DNA of 64,000 nt from DAOUAE01 sp034433795 (GTDB lineage Bacteria; Chloroflexota; UBA6077; FW602-bin22; DAOUAE01). The position numbers were made by a program, and so were the translations under genes. A model generated the notes under the pieces. That model did no database searches, was not told the origin of the DNA, and saw only the letters and a list, made by a program, of their open reading frames with translations. The DNA lies in assembly GCA_034433795.1 (NCBI GenBank), contig DAOUAE010000017.1, positions 1 to 64,000 on the forward strand, in the 5' to 3' direction. This document shows positions 10,266 to 19,516 of this stretch, piece by piece; the first letter of the stretch is position 1; every line of letters starts with the position of its first letter.

Positions 10266-11273
10266 TCAGTCCACCGGGGGCAGGTTCTTGCGCAGGAGCT
10301 CGATCCGTTCGAGCGCCAGTCCGGCGCCGATGGCCACGCAGGCCATGGGGTTCTCGGCCACGTAGCAGGGCACGCCGGTCTCCATGGTGAGGAGGCGGTC
10401 GAGCCCGCGCAAAAGAGCCCCACCGCCGGTCAGAACGATGCCCCGGTCGATCACGTCCGAAGCCAGCTCCGGCGGCGTCTGCTCCAGCACCTGGCGGGTG
10501 ACAGCCACGATGGCCTGCAGAGGCTCGCTCAGCGCCTCGCGGATCTCGCTGGAGCGAACGGTGATGGTCCGGGGCAGACCGCCGACCTGGTCGCGGCCCC
10601 GCACCTCCATCGTCAACTCCTCATCGAGCGGCAGGGCCGAGCCGATCTGGATTTTGATCTCCTCGGCCATGCGCTCGCCGATCATCAGGTTGTACTTGCG
10701 TTTGATGTAACTGGCGATGGCCTCGTCCATCTTGTTGCCAGCCACCCGCACCGAGGCCGAGACCACGATGCCGTTGAGGGAGATGACCGCCGCCTCGGTG
10801 GTGCCCCCGCCGATGTCCACCACCATGTTGCCGGCCGGGAGATGAATGGGGATCTTGGCGCCGATGGCCGCCGCCAGCGGCTCCTCGATGAGATAGGCCA
10901 CCCGCGCCCCGGCCTGGATGGCCGCGTCGTGGACCGCCCGCCGCTCGACGCTGGTCACCCCCGCCGGGACACAGACCATCACCTCGGGCGCGAGGATATT
11001 GAACCGTCCGCGCACCTTGCGCAGGAAGTAGCGGAGCATCGCCTCGGTGATGACGAAGTCGGCGATGACCCCATCGCGCATCGGCCGGATGACGGTGATC
11101 GAGCCCGGGGTCCGCCCCAGCATGGCCAGGGCCTCTTTACCGACGGCGACGATGCTGTTATCGCTGTTGTGCAGGGCCACGACCGAGGGTTCCTGCAGGA
11201 CGATCCCGCGCCCCCGCACATAGACCAGGACGTTGGCCGTCCCCAGGTCGATGCCGATCTGCTGGCGAAACAT
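10266..11273 (-). CDS. mreB: Rod-shape determining actin homologue MreB
   Basis: An ATP-binding cytoskeletal protein that guides elongation-phase cell-wall synthesis under the inner membrane; 335 residues, standard length. The actin-fold phosphate loops are visible: IGIDLGTANVLVYV at the N-terminus, VVDIGGGTTEAAVIS in the middle and VLTGGGALLRGLDRLL near the C-terminus. EEPLAAAIGAKIPI is also characteristic. It stands alone without mreC/mreD, which often follow mreB, but directly downstream of murA, so wall-precursor synthesis and wall patterning are adjacent. ATG 11273 has only a weak purine-rich site upstream. It may alternatively be the Mbl paralogue. Confidence 0.93.
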   Translation of the reverse strand: MFRQQIGIDLGTANVLVYVRGRGIVLQEPSVVALHNSDNSIVAVGKEALAMLGRTPGSITVIRPMRDGVIADFVITEAMLRYFLRKVRGRFNILAPEVMVCVPAGVTSVERRAVHDAAIQAGARVAYLIEEPLAAAIGAKIPIHLPAGNMVVDIGGGTTEAAVISLNGIVVSASVRVAGNKMDEAIASYIKRKYNLMIGERMAEEIKIQIGSALPLDEELTMEVRGRDQVGGLPRTITVRSSEIREALSEPLQAIVAVTRQVLEQTPPELASDVIDRGIVLTGGGALLRGLDRLLTMETGVPCYVAENPMACVAIGAGLALERIELLRKNLPPVD

Positions 11274-11372
11274 GCACCCACACCCTGAGCCGTCTTCTGA
11301 GTGAATCCGGGACCGGAGACAGAAGCACTCCCCACGGGCCGGCAGCCCGGCCCGGCGGCCAGCGCGCGGCTT

Positions 11373-11378
11373 ATTCTA
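11373..11378 (-). promoter_or_regulatory. Candidate -10 element for mreB
   Basis: Minus strand TAGAAT about 100 bases before the mreB start, identical to the -10 elements of valS, the recombinase gene and the sensor gene. No convincing -35 is visible at the right distance. Confidence 0.35.
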
Positions 11379-11486
11379 CCACGTTATCTCAGGGGACGCT
11401 ACGCGCCGCCTCTTCCCAGCCCCGGGCCGGGGCTGCGCCGGGTCTGGGGCGCCGGCCGGGAGACGACTGGCCCGGATGGGGGAAGA

Positions 11487-12791
11487 TCAGGAGAGCGGCG
11501 CGCCGGAGGCCAGGACCGTCGCCGCCGGGGTCTCGGCCGGGACGCGCCAGATGCGGGCCCCCAACTGAGCCAGTTTGCGGTCGAGCGCCTCGTAGCCCCG
11601 GTCGACATGGTGGATGTCCAGCACCTCGGTCACCCCCTCGGCCACCAGACCGGCCAGGATGAGGGCCGCCCCCGACCGGATGTCCAGCGCCCGCACCGGG
11701 GCGCCCCGGAGCGGTGTGGGTCCCTCGATGGTGGCGGTCTGGCCCTGGACGCTGATGCGGGCGCCCAGTTTGCGCAGCTCCGCGGTGTACTGCAGCCGGT
11801 CGTCGAAGACCCGCTCGTGGACCAGGCTGGTGCCGACCGCCTGGGTCAAAAGGACGGCGAAGGCGGCCTGGAGATCGGTGGGGAAGCCGGGATAGGGAAG
11901 GGTCTGCAGTTCGACCGCCCGGAGCGGTCCCCGGGCGGTGACCCGGTACCAGGTCGGTCCCTCCTCGACCTGGGCGCCGACCTCCAGGAGTTTATGGGTC
12001 AGCGGGTCCATGTGGGCCGGACAGACGTTCTCGATCACCACCTCGCCGCCGGTCAGGGCCGCAGCGATGGCGAAGGTCCCGGCCTCCAGGCGGTCGGGCA
12101 GCACTGTCAGCCGGACCCCCCGCAGACGGGAAACGCCCTCGACCTCGATCAGGCTGCTGCCGGCGCCGTGGATCCGCGCCCCCATCTGCACCAGGGCCTC
12201 GGCCAGCGCCACCACCTCGGGCTCGGCCGAGGCGTGCTTGATCACCGTTCGCCCCTCGGCCAGACAGGCGGCCATCAGCAGGTTCTCGGTGCCGGTGTGG
12301 CTGGGGTAGTCCAGGTAGATCTTCTGGCCCACCAGGCGGGGGGCGCGCAGACTGTAGAGGCCCTCGTTCAACGTGACCTCGGCGCCCATCGCCTGGAAGC
12401 CCTTGATATCCACATTCACCGGGCGCCGGCCGATGGCGCAGCCGCCGGGGTGGGGAGCCCGGGCCTGGCCGCAGCGGGCCAGGAGAGGACCGGTCAGGAG
12501 GAATGAGGCCCGCATCCGCCGGGCCAGGGCCACCGGCAGGTCGGTCGTGCGCAGGGTGGCGGCCCGGATCACCACCCGGTGGGCGGCCTCATCCAGTTCG
12601 ACCGCGCAGCCCAGGTGGGCCAGGAGCAGGGCCATCGTCCGCACGTCCTCGACCATGGGGACGTTTTCGAGGACGCACTCCTCCTCGGTCAGGAGCGCGG
12701 CCGCCATGAGCGGCAGGGCGGCGTTCTTCGCCCCATTGACCGCGACCGTGCCGCGCAGGCGGCACCCCCCGACGATCACCAGTTTCTCCAT
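11487..12791 (-). CDS. murA: UDP-N-acetylglucosamine 1-carboxyvinyltransferase
   Basis: The first committed step of peptidoglycan precursor synthesis: transfer of enolpyruvate from PEP to UDP-GlcNAc in the cytosol. 434 residues form the two-domain inside-out barrel. The Lys-Asn pair (GAKNAALPL, 20-28) and the fosfomycin-target cysteine Cys118 in GGCAIGRRP are present, so the enzyme should be fosfomycin-sensitive by sequence. ATG 12791 was chosen because it begins the conserved MEKLVIVGG; a GTG three codons earlier is also in frame. It follows atpC by 52 bases on the same strand and could be the tail of the ATP synthase transcript. Confidence 0.95.
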   Translation of the reverse strand: MEKLVIVGGCRLRGTVAVNGAKNAALPLMAAALLTEEECVLENVPMVEDVRTMALLLAHLGCAVELDEAAHRVVIRAATLRTTDLPVALARRMRASFLLTGPLLARCGQARAPHPGGCAIGRRPVNVDIKGFQAMGAEVTLNEGLYSLRAPRLVGQKIYLDYPSHTGTENLLMAACLAEGRTVIKHASAEPEVVALAEALVQMGARIHGAGSSLIEVEGVSRLRGVRLTVLPDRLEAGTFAIAAALTGGEVVIENVCPAHMDPLTHKLLEVGAQVEEGPTWYRVTARGPLRAVELQTLPYPGFPTDLQAAFAVLLTQAVGTSLVHERVFDDRLQYTAELRKLGARISVQGQTATIEGPTPLRGAPVRALDIRSGAALILAGLVAEGVTEVLDIHHVDRGYEALDRKLAQLGARIWRVPAETPAATVLASGAPLS

Positions 12792-12843
12792 CGACCCCAC
12801 CCCCAGGGGCGAGATAGCCGCGGTCGGGCCGCCGATCCGGCGC

Positions 12844-13275
12844 TCAGCCGCCGGTCGGCGGGGGCGCCCCCGCGGGCCGTGCCCGGCGGGCCACCCGCAG
12901 CCGCACCTGCGACCGCCGCAGGGCCGCCTCGGCCCGGGCCAGGTCCACCGCCGGGCCCTTCTGGGCCAGGAGCGCGCGGGCGCGCTCCATCGCCGCCTGA
13001 GCCCGGGCCACGTCGATCTCCTCGGCCCGCTCGGCGGCGTCCGCCAGGACGATGACCCGGTCGTGGTGGACCTCCAGGAACCCGCCGTGGACCGCCAGGA
13101 CGATCTCCTCGCGTCCCTTGCGCAGCCGCATCTCCCCCGGCTCCAGCAGGGTGAGGAGCGAGGTGTGCCGGGGCAGGATGGTGATCTGGCCCAGGGCGCC
13201 GGGCGCGGTGACCGCGTCCACCTCGTCGCTGTAGACCACCCGTTCGCCGGTGATGATCTCCAGGTGCAGCGGCAT
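12844..13275 (-). CDS. atpC: ATP synthase F1 epsilon subunit
   Basis: Central-stalk subunit that couples the rotor to the c-ring and can inhibit ATP hydrolysis. 143 residues: an N-terminal beta-sandwich (about 1-85, with LEIITGERVVYSDEVDAVTAPG and LAVHGGFLEV) and a C-terminal helical pair (about 88-125), followed by a Pro/Gly/Ala-rich extension. Its ATG directly abuts the atpD stop codon with no spacer, implying translational coupling. It is the last gene of the ATP synthase operon. Confidence 0.95.
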   Translation of the reverse strand: MPLHLEIITGERVVYSDEVDAVTAPGALGQITILPRHTSLLTLLEPGEMRLRKGREEIVLAVHGGFLEVHHDRVIVLADAAERAEEIDVARAQAAMERARALLAQKGPAVDLARAEAALRRSQVRLRVARRARPAGAPPPTGG

Positions 13276-14670
13276 CTACTTCATCCTCTCGGCCCGTTCG
13301 ACCACCTCGTCGATCGTCCCGGCCATGTAGAAGCACTGCTCGGGGATGTCGTCGTGCTTGCCCTCCAGGATCTCCTTGAAGCCGCGCACCGTCTCCTGGA
13401 CCGGGACGTAGACGCCGGGCCGGCCGGTGAAGGCCTCGGCCACGAACATCGGCTGGGAGAGGAAGCGCTGGATCTTGCGGGCCCGGGCCACCGTCAGCTT
13501 GTCTTCCTCAGACAGCTCCTCCACGCCCAGGATGGCGATGATGTCCTGGAGGTCCTTGTAGCGCTGGAGCACCCGTTGCACGCCCCGTGCCACCTCGTAG
13601 TGCTCCTGACCGACGATCCGCGGGTCCAGGATGCGCGAGGTCGAGGCCAGCGGGTCCACCGCCGGGTAGAGCCCCAGTTCGGCGATCGAGCGGTCGAGCG
13701 AGATGACCGCGTCCAGGTGGCCGAAGGTGGTCACCACCGCCGGGTCGGTGTAGTCGTCGGCCGGGACGTAGATCGCCTGCACCGAGGTGATCGACCCGCG
13801 CCGGGTGCTGGTGATCCGCTCCTGCAGCTGGCCCATCTCGGTGGCCAGCGTCGGCTGGTAACCGACCGCCGAGGGCATCCGGCCCAAAAGCGCCGAAACC
13901 TCGGCGCCGGCCAGGGTGAAACGGAAGATGTTGTCGATGAAGAGGAGCACATCGCGCCCCTCGTCGCGGAAGTACTCGGCGAAGGCCAGCCCGGCCAGGC
14001 CCACCCGCAACCGTACCCCCGGCGGCTCGTTCATCTGGCCGAAGACCAGCACGGTCTTGGAGATGACGCCGGAGTTCTTCATGTCCCACCAGAGCTCGTT
14101 GCCCTCGCGAGAGCGCTCGCCCACGCCGGCGAAGACCGAGTAGCCGCCGTGCTGGGTGGCCACGTTGCGGATGAGCTCCATAATCAGGACCGTCTTGCCG
14201 ACCCCGGCCCCGCCGTAGATCCCGACCTTGCCCCCGCGGGTGAAGGGGGCGATGAGGTCGATGACCTTGAGGCCCGTCTCGAACATCTGGGCCTCGACGC
14301 TCTGCTCCTCGAAGCTGGGGGCCGGCCGGTGGATCGGGTAGCGCAGGTCGGTCTCGACCGGGCCCAGGCCGTCGATGGGCTCGCCCAGCACGTTGAACAG
14401 CCGGCCCAGGGTGGCCGGGCCGACCGGCACCGAGATCGGCCGGCCGGTGTCCACCGCCCGGGCGCCCCGGCGCAGCCCGTCCGTGGTGTCCATGGCCACG
14501 CAGCGGACCCAGTTGTTCCCCAGGTGCTGCTCGACCTCGACCACCAGCTTCCGTCCGTCGGCGTCGATCTCCACGGCGTTCAAAAGCGCCGGCAACTGGT
14601 CCGGCGGGAACTCGATGTCCACCACCGGCCCGATCACCTGAACCACACGTCCAACCGCACCCTCTGCCAT
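13276..14670 (-). CDS. atpD: ATP synthase F1 beta subunit (catalytic)
   Basis: 464 residues. It carries the catalytic nucleotide site: P-loop GGAGVGKT, GERSREGNELW (the catalytic Glu of the GER motif), the Walker B segment DVLLFIDNIFRF and the regulatory EELSEED loop (DELSEED in most species). ATG 14670 lies after GGGGAGGACAG and opens the conserved GRVVQVIGPVVDIEFP; 15 further in-frame codons upstream are probably untranslated. It lies between atpG and atpC in the complete F-type operon and works with alpha in the alpha3beta3 hexamer on the cytosolic face. Confidence 0.98.
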   Translation of the reverse strand: MAEGAVGRVVQVIGPVVDIEFPPDQLPALLNAVEIDADGRKLVVEVEQHLGNNWVRCVAMDTTDGLRRGARAVDTGRPISVPVGPATLGRLFNVLGEPIDGLGPVETDLRYPIHRPAPSFEEQSVEAQMFETGLKVIDLIAPFTRGGKVGIYGGAGVGKTVLIMELIRNVATQHGGYSVFAGVGERSREGNELWWDMKNSGVISKTVLVFGQMNEPPGVRLRVGLAGLAFAEYFRDEGRDVLLFIDNIFRFTLAGAEVSALLGRMPSAVGYQPTLATEMGQLQERITSTRRGSITSVQAIYVPADDYTDPAVVTTFGHLDAVISLDRSIAELGLYPAVDPLASTSRILDPRIVGQEHYEVARGVQRVLQRYKDLQDIIAILGVEELSEEDKLTVARARKIQRFLSQPMFVAEAFTGRPGVYVPVQETVRGFKEILEGKHDDIPEQCFYMAGTIDEVVERAERMK

Positions 14671-14716
14671 CTGTCCTCCCCGGCCAGGGCCACCCCTGGC
14701 CCTCTGTCCACACAAT

Positions 14717-15589
14717 TCAGCCCGCCGTGGCCTGGCGCAGCGCCTCGGCTCCCGAGGCGATCTCCAGCATCTCTTTGGTGATGCTGGCCTGGCGGGTCTT
14801 ATTGTAACTCAGGGTCAGATCGCGGATGATGTCGCGGGCGTTCTGGGTCGCATTGTGCATCGCCACCATCCGCGCGCTGTGCTCGCTGGCGATGGCCTCC
14901 AGCACCGCCTGGTAGACCTGCACCTCGACGAAGCGCGGCAACAGCTGCCCCAGCACCGTCTGGGGGTCCGGCTCGTAGAGGTAGTCGAGATAACGGCTCT
15001 CGAACTCCGCCGGGGGCTGGACCGGCAGGAGCTGACGCCGGAAGGGGCGCTGGACCAGCGTCGAGACGAACTGCGTGTAGAAGAGGTGGACCTCGTCCAC
15101 CTCCTCCCGGATGTAGGCGTCCATGACGATCCGGGCGATGGGCGCCGTGTCCACCAGCGCCGGCCGGTCGCCCAGCTGGCTGAACTCGGCGGCGATGGGC
15201 AGGCCGTGCCGCAGACACCAGTCCCGCCCCTTGCGGCCGATGACCACCAGGAAGTAGGGGAGATCGCGCTCCTGCAGGTAGCGCACGGTGTGGCGGATGA
15301 TGTTGGTGTTGAGCGGACCGCAGAGCCCGCGGTCGGTGGTCAGGAGCACGACCCCGATCCGGCGGGCCGGCCGGCGCCGCAGGAGCGGCGGCAGCTCCTC
15401 GGTGGCCGGTCGGGCGGCCGCCAGGGCGGCGATCAGGTCGGCCAGCCGGTCGGCGTACGGACGCGAGGCCAGGACCGCCGCCTGGGCCCGCCGCATGCGG
15501 GCCGCCGCCACCATCTCCATCGCCTTGGTGATCTGGGCGACGTTCCGGACGCTCCGGATCCGCCGGCGGATCTCACGCAGGCTGGGCAT
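14717..15589 (-). CDS. atpG: ATP synthase F1 gamma subunit
   Basis: The 290-residue rotor shaft turning inside the alpha3beta3 hexamer. The N-terminal helix MPSLREIRRRIRSVRNVAQI, with TKAMEMVAAARMRRAQ, and the C-terminal helix with MVAMHNATQNARDII and LTLSYNKTRQASITKEMLEI are the two antiparallel coiled-coil strands conserved in all gamma subunits. The Rossmann-like middle (GVVLLTTDRGLCGPLN) is present. The chloroplast-type redox Cys insert is absent. It sits between atpA and atpD in the standard order. Confidence 0.97.
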   Translation of the reverse strand: MPSLREIRRRIRSVRNVAQITKAMEMVAAARMRRAQAAVLASRPYADRLADLIAALAAARPATEELPPLLRRRPARRIGVVLLTTDRGLCGPLNTNIIRHTVRYLQERDLPYFLVVIGRKGRDWCLRHGLPIAAEFSQLGDRPALVDTAPIARIVMDAYIREEVDEVHLFYTQFVSTLVQRPFRRQLLPVQPPAEFESRYLDYLYEPDPQTVLGQLLPRFVEVQVYQAVLEAIASEHSARMVAMHNATQNARDIIRDLTLSYNKTRQASITKEMLEIASGAEALRQATAG

Positions 15590-15634
15590 CGCACCATCCC
15601 TCCCCGGGCGGGGCCTCGGTCACCCCTCGCCGGC

Positions 15635-17167
15635 TCAGTAGACCCCGGCGGCCTTGAACTCCTCGATGGCCCGCCGCAGGGCGGCGATCGTCTCGTCGGT
15701 CAGGACCTTCTGCTCGCGGATGGCCTGCCCGACCTCGGGGTGCTGGGCCCGCATGAACTGCAGGAAGGCCCGCTCGAAATCGCGGACCTTGGCCACCGGC
15801 ACATCGTCGAGGTAGCCGTTGGTCACCGCGAAGATGACCATCACCTGCTCCTCGAACGGCATCGGCTCGTACTGCGGCTGCTTGAAGATCTCCTGGATGC
15901 GCTGGCCGCGCTCCAGCTGAGCCCGCGTGGCCCGGTCGAGCTCGGCCCCGAACTGGGCGAAGGCCGCCAGTTCGCGGTACTGGGCGAAGTCCAGCCGCAG
16001 CCGGCCGGCCACCTGCCGGTAGGCCCGGTACTGGGCCTTGCCGCCCACCCGCGAGACCGAGAGCCCCACGTTGATGGCCGGGCGGATGCCGGCGTAGAAG
16101 AGGTCGCTCTCCAGGAAGATCTGGCCGTCGGTGATCGAGATGACGTTGGTCGGGATGTAGGCCGAGATGTCGTTGGCCTGGGTCTCGATGATCGGCAGAG
16201 CCGTCATCGAGCCGCCGCCGTGGGCCTTGTCCAGTTTGCAGGCCCGCTCCAGCAGGCGCGAGTGCAGGTAGAACACATCGCCCGGATAGGCCTCGCGCCC
16301 CGGCGGCCGGCGCAAAAGCAGCGAGATCTGCCGGTAGGCCCAGGCGTGCTTGGTCAGATCGTCGTAGACGATGAGGACATCGCGGCCGTTGTCCAGGAAC
16401 TCCTCGCCCATCGCGCAGCCGGCGTAGGGGGCGAGGTACTGCAGAGCGGCCGGCTCATTGGCGTTGGCGGCCACCACGATGGTGTGCTCCAGCGCCCCGT
16501 AGCGCTCGAGGGTGGCCACGGTCTGGGCGACCTTGGAGGTCTTCTGGCCGATGGCCACGTAGATGCAGATGACGCCGGTCCCCTTCTGGTTGATGATGGT
16601 GTCGATGGCGATGGCGGTCTTGCCGGTGCTGCGGTCGCCGATGATCAGCTCGCGCTGCCCCCGGCCGATGGGGATCATCGAGTCGATGGCCTTGATCCCG
16701 GTCATCAGCGGGGTGTTGACCTCCTCGCGCATCACCACATTGGGGGCGATCCGCTCGACCGGGCGGAACCGGGTGGCCCGAATGGGCCCCTTGCCGTCGA
16801 TGGGCTCGCCCAGGGCGTTCACCACCCGGCCGATCAGCTCCTCGCCCACCGGCACCTGGACGATCCGGCCGGTGGTGCGCGCCTCGTCGCCCTCCTTGAT
16901 CGCGTCCTCCCGGCCCAGCAGCACCACGCCGACCGTCTCCTCCTCCAGGTTGAGGGCCAGGCCCACCACCGCCGGCTCGGCCTGGGCGCTGCCGGCCGGA
17001 TAGAACTCGATCAGCTCGCTGGCCATGGCGTTGGCCAGCCCGTGGACGCGGGCGATCCCGTCGTGGACCTCGATGACGGTGCCGACGTTGACCGCCGTCA
17101 CCGGGGCCCCAAAGCGCTCGATCCGCTCTTTCAGAATGCTGGCGATCTCTTCGGCACGAACAACCAT
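15635..17167 (-). CDS. atpA: ATP synthase F1 alpha subunit
   Basis: 510 residues; the non-catalytic nucleotide-binding partner of beta. The order is N-terminal beta-barrel, P-loop GDRSTGKT, Walker B DVLIVYDDLTKHAWAYRQISLLLRRPPGREAYPGDVF region, and C-terminal helical domain. The P-loop has Ser where most alpha subunits have Gln (GDRQTGKT). The start was placed at ATG 17167, which opens MVVRAEEIASILKERIE and follows GGAGGGAGAG; the frame extends further upstream into atpH, but that part is not alpha-like. Confidence 0.97.
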   Translation of the reverse strand: MVVRAEEIASILKERIERFGAPVTAVNVGTVIEVHDGIARVHGLANAMASELIEFYPAGSAQAEPAVVGLALNLEEETVGVVLLGREDAIKEGDEARTTGRIVQVPVGEELIGRVVNALGEPIDGKGPIRATRFRPVERIAPNVVMREEVNTPLMTGIKAIDSMIPIGRGQRELIIGDRSTGKTAIAIDTIINQKGTGVICIYVAIGQKTSKVAQTVATLERYGALEHTIVVAANANEPAALQYLAPYAGCAMGEEFLDNGRDVLIVYDDLTKHAWAYRQISLLLRRPPGREAYPGDVFYLHSRLLERACKLDKAHGGGSMTALPIIETQANDISAYIPTNVISITDGQIFLESDLFYAGIRPAINVGLSVSRVGGKAQYRAYRQVAGRLRLDFAQYRELAAFAQFGAELDRATRAQLERGQRIQEIFKQPQYEPMPFEEQVMVIFAVTNGYLDDVPVAKVRDFERAFLQFMRAQHPEVGQAIREQKVLTDETIAALRRAIEEFKAAGVY

Positions 17168-17201
17168 GGGGTGCGCTCTCCCTCCCTCACTGCCAGCGGC
17201 C

Positions 17202-17741
17202 TCAGCCGGCCTCGACCAGATGCTGGCGCAGAGCGGCCAGGCGTCCGGCCACACTGGCGTCGATCAACTGGTCATCGATCCGGACCACCACCCCGCCCAG
17301 GATCCGGGGGTTGACCTGGTGCCGGAGGACGACCCGCTTGCCGACAAGCGTCTCCAACCGACGGGCCAGACGCTCCTTTTCCTCGTCGGTGAGGTCGACC
17401 GCCGTCTGCACCGTGGCGACGACCACCCCCTGAGCGGCCAGCACCAGCCGTTCGAACTCGTCCACCACCGCGTGGACGAACGCCGGCTCGAACCGGTGTC
17501 GTTCGATGAGCACGTAGACGAAGTTGCGACAGAGCGGGTCGAAATCGGCCAGCGCCTCCTCAACAACCCGCCGCTTCTCGGCCAGAGGCACCTTGGGCGC
17601 GTCCAGCAGGGCGTGGACCTCCGGGTCGTCGGCCAGCCGGGCGACCAGCCGCAGGGCCTCCAGCCATTGCTGAGGGTCGCGCTGTTTCTCCTGAGCCAGA
17701 CTGAAGAGCGCCTGGGCGTAGCGACGGGCCACCGCCGGCAT
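17202..17741 (-). CDS. atpH: ATP synthase F1 delta subunit
   Basis: 179 residues; the peripheral-stalk subunit that caps the alpha3beta3 head and holds the b-subunit dimer. It begins MPAVARRYAQALFSLAQEKQ, the usual helical start of the family, and ends with the conserved segment VNPRILGGVVVRIDDQLIDASVAGRLAALRQ split over the C-terminal domain. It lies 3 bases after atpF and 34 bases before atpA. Confidence 0.96.
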   Translation of the reverse strand: MPAVARRYAQALFSLAQEKQRDPQQWLEALRLVARLADDPEVHALLDAPKVPLAEKRRVVEEALADFDPLCRNFVYVLIERHRFEPAFVHAVVDEFERLVLAAQGVVVATVQTAVDLTDEEKERLARRLETLVGKRVVLRHQVNPRILGGVVVRIDDQLIDASVAGRLAALRQHLVEAG

Positions 17742-17744
17742 CGC

Positions 17745-18245
17745 CTACCCCCTGCCCAGCCGCGGGGTCTCGGCCAGCACCCGGTCGATCAGGTCCGCGT
17801 GGGCGGAGCGGTCGAGCGAGCGCTCGATGACCTTGCTGGCGGCCAGAATGGCCAGATCGGCCACGTAGGCGCGGAGTTCGGCCAGCGCCCGCTCGCGGTC
17901 GCGCTCGATCTGCTCGCGCGCCCGGGCCAGAAAGGCCTCGGCCTCGCGCTGGGCCCGCTCCTGGGCCTCCTGGCGGAGACGTTCCGCGGCCTGGGTGGCG
18001 TTGGCGATGATCGCCTGGGCCTCACGGCGCGCCTGCTCCAGGCGCTGTTTGAACTCCTCCTCCATCCGGGCGGCCTCGCGATTGATCTGCTCGGCCCGCT
18101 CCATGCTCTCGCGGATCCGGGCCGCCCGCTGGTCGAGCAGGTTGAGGATCGGCCGATAGGCCACCACCCGCAGCAGGGCCAGCAGCAACAGGAAGTTGAT
18201 GAGCTGGGCGATGAGTCCGGTCGCGTTGATCCCCAGTGCTTCCAC
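17745..18245 (-). CDS. atpF: ATP synthase F0 b subunit
   Basis: 166 residues: one N-terminal transmembrane helix (LIAQLINFLLLLALLRVVAY, about 10-29) and a long charged helix (35-150) that forms the dimeric peripheral stalk. GTG 18245 (VEALGINATG) was chosen because GAGGAG lies eight to thirteen bases upstream; a longer ATG start at 18305 would add a non-homologous 20-residue extension. There is a single b-type gene, so a homodimeric stalk is expected. Confidence 0.93.
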   Translation of the reverse strand: MEALGINATGLIAQLINFLLLLALLRVVAYRPILNLLDQRAARIRESMERAEQINREAARMEEEFKQRLEQARREAQAIIANATQAAERLRQEAQERAQREAEAFLARAREQIERDRERALAELRAYVADLAILAASKVIERSLDRSAHADLIDRVLAETPRLGRG

Positions 18246-18351
18246 CGTCTCACACTCCTCGGCTCGCCTGACGACCCCGCCGGGCCCACCAGGCAGGTCT
18301 TCCACGGGCGCCCGTGGGTGGCGTCACCCACCCACGGGCCAGGATTCCGGC

Positions 18352-18582
18352 TCAGGCAACGAACTTGATGATCAGGGCGACGACGAGGGCGTAGATCGCG
18401 ATCGCCTCGGCGAACGCGATGCCCAGGATCATGTTAACCCGGACGGCCGGCTCCGCCTCGGGGTTGCGCCCGAGGGCCTCCATGGCCTTGCTCACCAACA
18501 TCCCGATCCCCAACGCCGGGCCGATCGCGCCGATGCCGATGGCCAAGGCCGTTGCCAGGAGCCGCACGCCTGCATCCGTCAT
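18352..18582 (-). CDS. atpE: ATP synthase F0 c subunit (proteolipid ring)
   Basis: 76 residues forming a hairpin of two membrane helices (about 6-32 and 48-74) joined by the polar loop GRNPEAEP. The ion-binding carboxylate is Glu59 in GIAFAEAIAIYAL. The Gln and the Ser/Thr ligands of Na+-type rings are missing (Ala follows Glu59), so proton coupling is inferred. ATG 18582 lies after a GGGAGGACGAG region; the frame extends 14 codons upstream without family similarity. Confidence 0.95.
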   Translation of the reverse strand: MTDAGVRLLATALAIGIGAIGPALGIGMLVSKAMEALGRNPEAEPAVRVNMILGIAFAEAIAIYALVVALIIKFVA

Positions 18583-18664
18583 CTCTCGTCCTCCCTTCTG
18601 CGAGATAGTCCACCACCGCCCCACTCAGCCCGGCCGCCCGACGCGGCCAGGCGCAGCGGTGTCG

Positions 18665-19516
18665 CTAGTGATGATGGTCTTCCCGGGCCTCCTCGCCCCC
18701 GTGGTGCGTCGTCGCCACGGTCACAAACACCAGCGTCAGCATCGCAAAGATGAAAGCCTGAATGAAGCCGACAAACAGCTCCAGGCCCAGGAACGGCACC
18801 ACCGCCACCCAGGGGATCAGGAAGGCGATGACCGCCAGCAGCACCTCGCCGGCGAAGATGTTCCCAAACAACCGGAAACTGAACGAGACGAACTTGGCCA
18901 GTTCGCTGATGAACTCCAGCAGACCGACAAACAGCCCGATGATACCCCCCCGGATATTAAAGAACCGGGAGAGGTAGGCCCCCCAGCCCAGGGTGCTGAT
19001 GCCGTAGTACTGGGTGGCCAGGACCGAGGCGATGGCCAGCGCCAGGGTGGTGTTGAGGTCGGTGTTGGCCGACCGGAAGAGCGGCACCAGAATCCGCTCG
19101 TGATGCGGACCCTCGTGCCAGAGACCGATGGTCCCGAACCCCGGCAGCAGCCCCAGCCAGTTGGCCGTCAGCACGAAGAGGAAGATCGTGGCCACCAGCG
19201 CGAAGACCCGCCGGCCCATCTGCGGACCGGCCACGCTCTCCACCAGGTTGAGCAGGGCCTCGATGATCACCTCGGCCAGATTCTGCCAGCGCCCGGGCAC
19301 CAGGTCGAGCCGGGCCGTGGCCCGCCAGAAGAAGGCCACCAGGACCAGCATCGTCAACCAGGTGGCCGTCATCGTGTTGGTGATAGGGATCCCGGCGACG
19401 GTGAAGAGCACCTCGGCCGGGAGCTGGACATGGGCCATCGGCACCGGGAAGAGGACGGCGCCGACCACCGCCAAAAGGAGCAGGGCGATCCCCAGAACCA
19501 GCAGACGGCTCTGCAC
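18665..19516 (-). CDS. atpB: ATP synthase F0 a subunit
   Basis: 283 residues with five or six membrane helices, including an N-terminal helix (1-25). It forms the proton half-channels beside the c-ring. The essential Arg lies in FSFRLFGNIFAGEVLL, and the last helix FVGFIQAFIFAMLTLVFV is typical. The extreme C-terminus is unusually His/Glu-rich (THHGGEEAREDHHH). It begins one base after the stop of the small AtpI-like gene, indicating coupling. Confidence 0.97.
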   Translation of the reverse strand: MQSRLLVLGIALLLLAVVGAVLFPVPMAHVQLPAEVLFTVAGIPITNTMTATWLTMLVLVAFFWRATARLDLVPGRWQNLAEVIIEALLNLVESVAGPQMGRRVFALVATIFLFVLTANWLGLLPGFGTIGLWHEGPHHERILVPLFRSANTDLNTTLALAIASVLATQYYGISTLGWGAYLSRFFNIRGGIIGLFVGLLEFISELAKFVSFSFRLFGNIFAGEVLLAVIAFLIPWVAVVPFLGLELFVGFIQAFIFAMLTLVFVTVATTHHGGEEAREDHHH

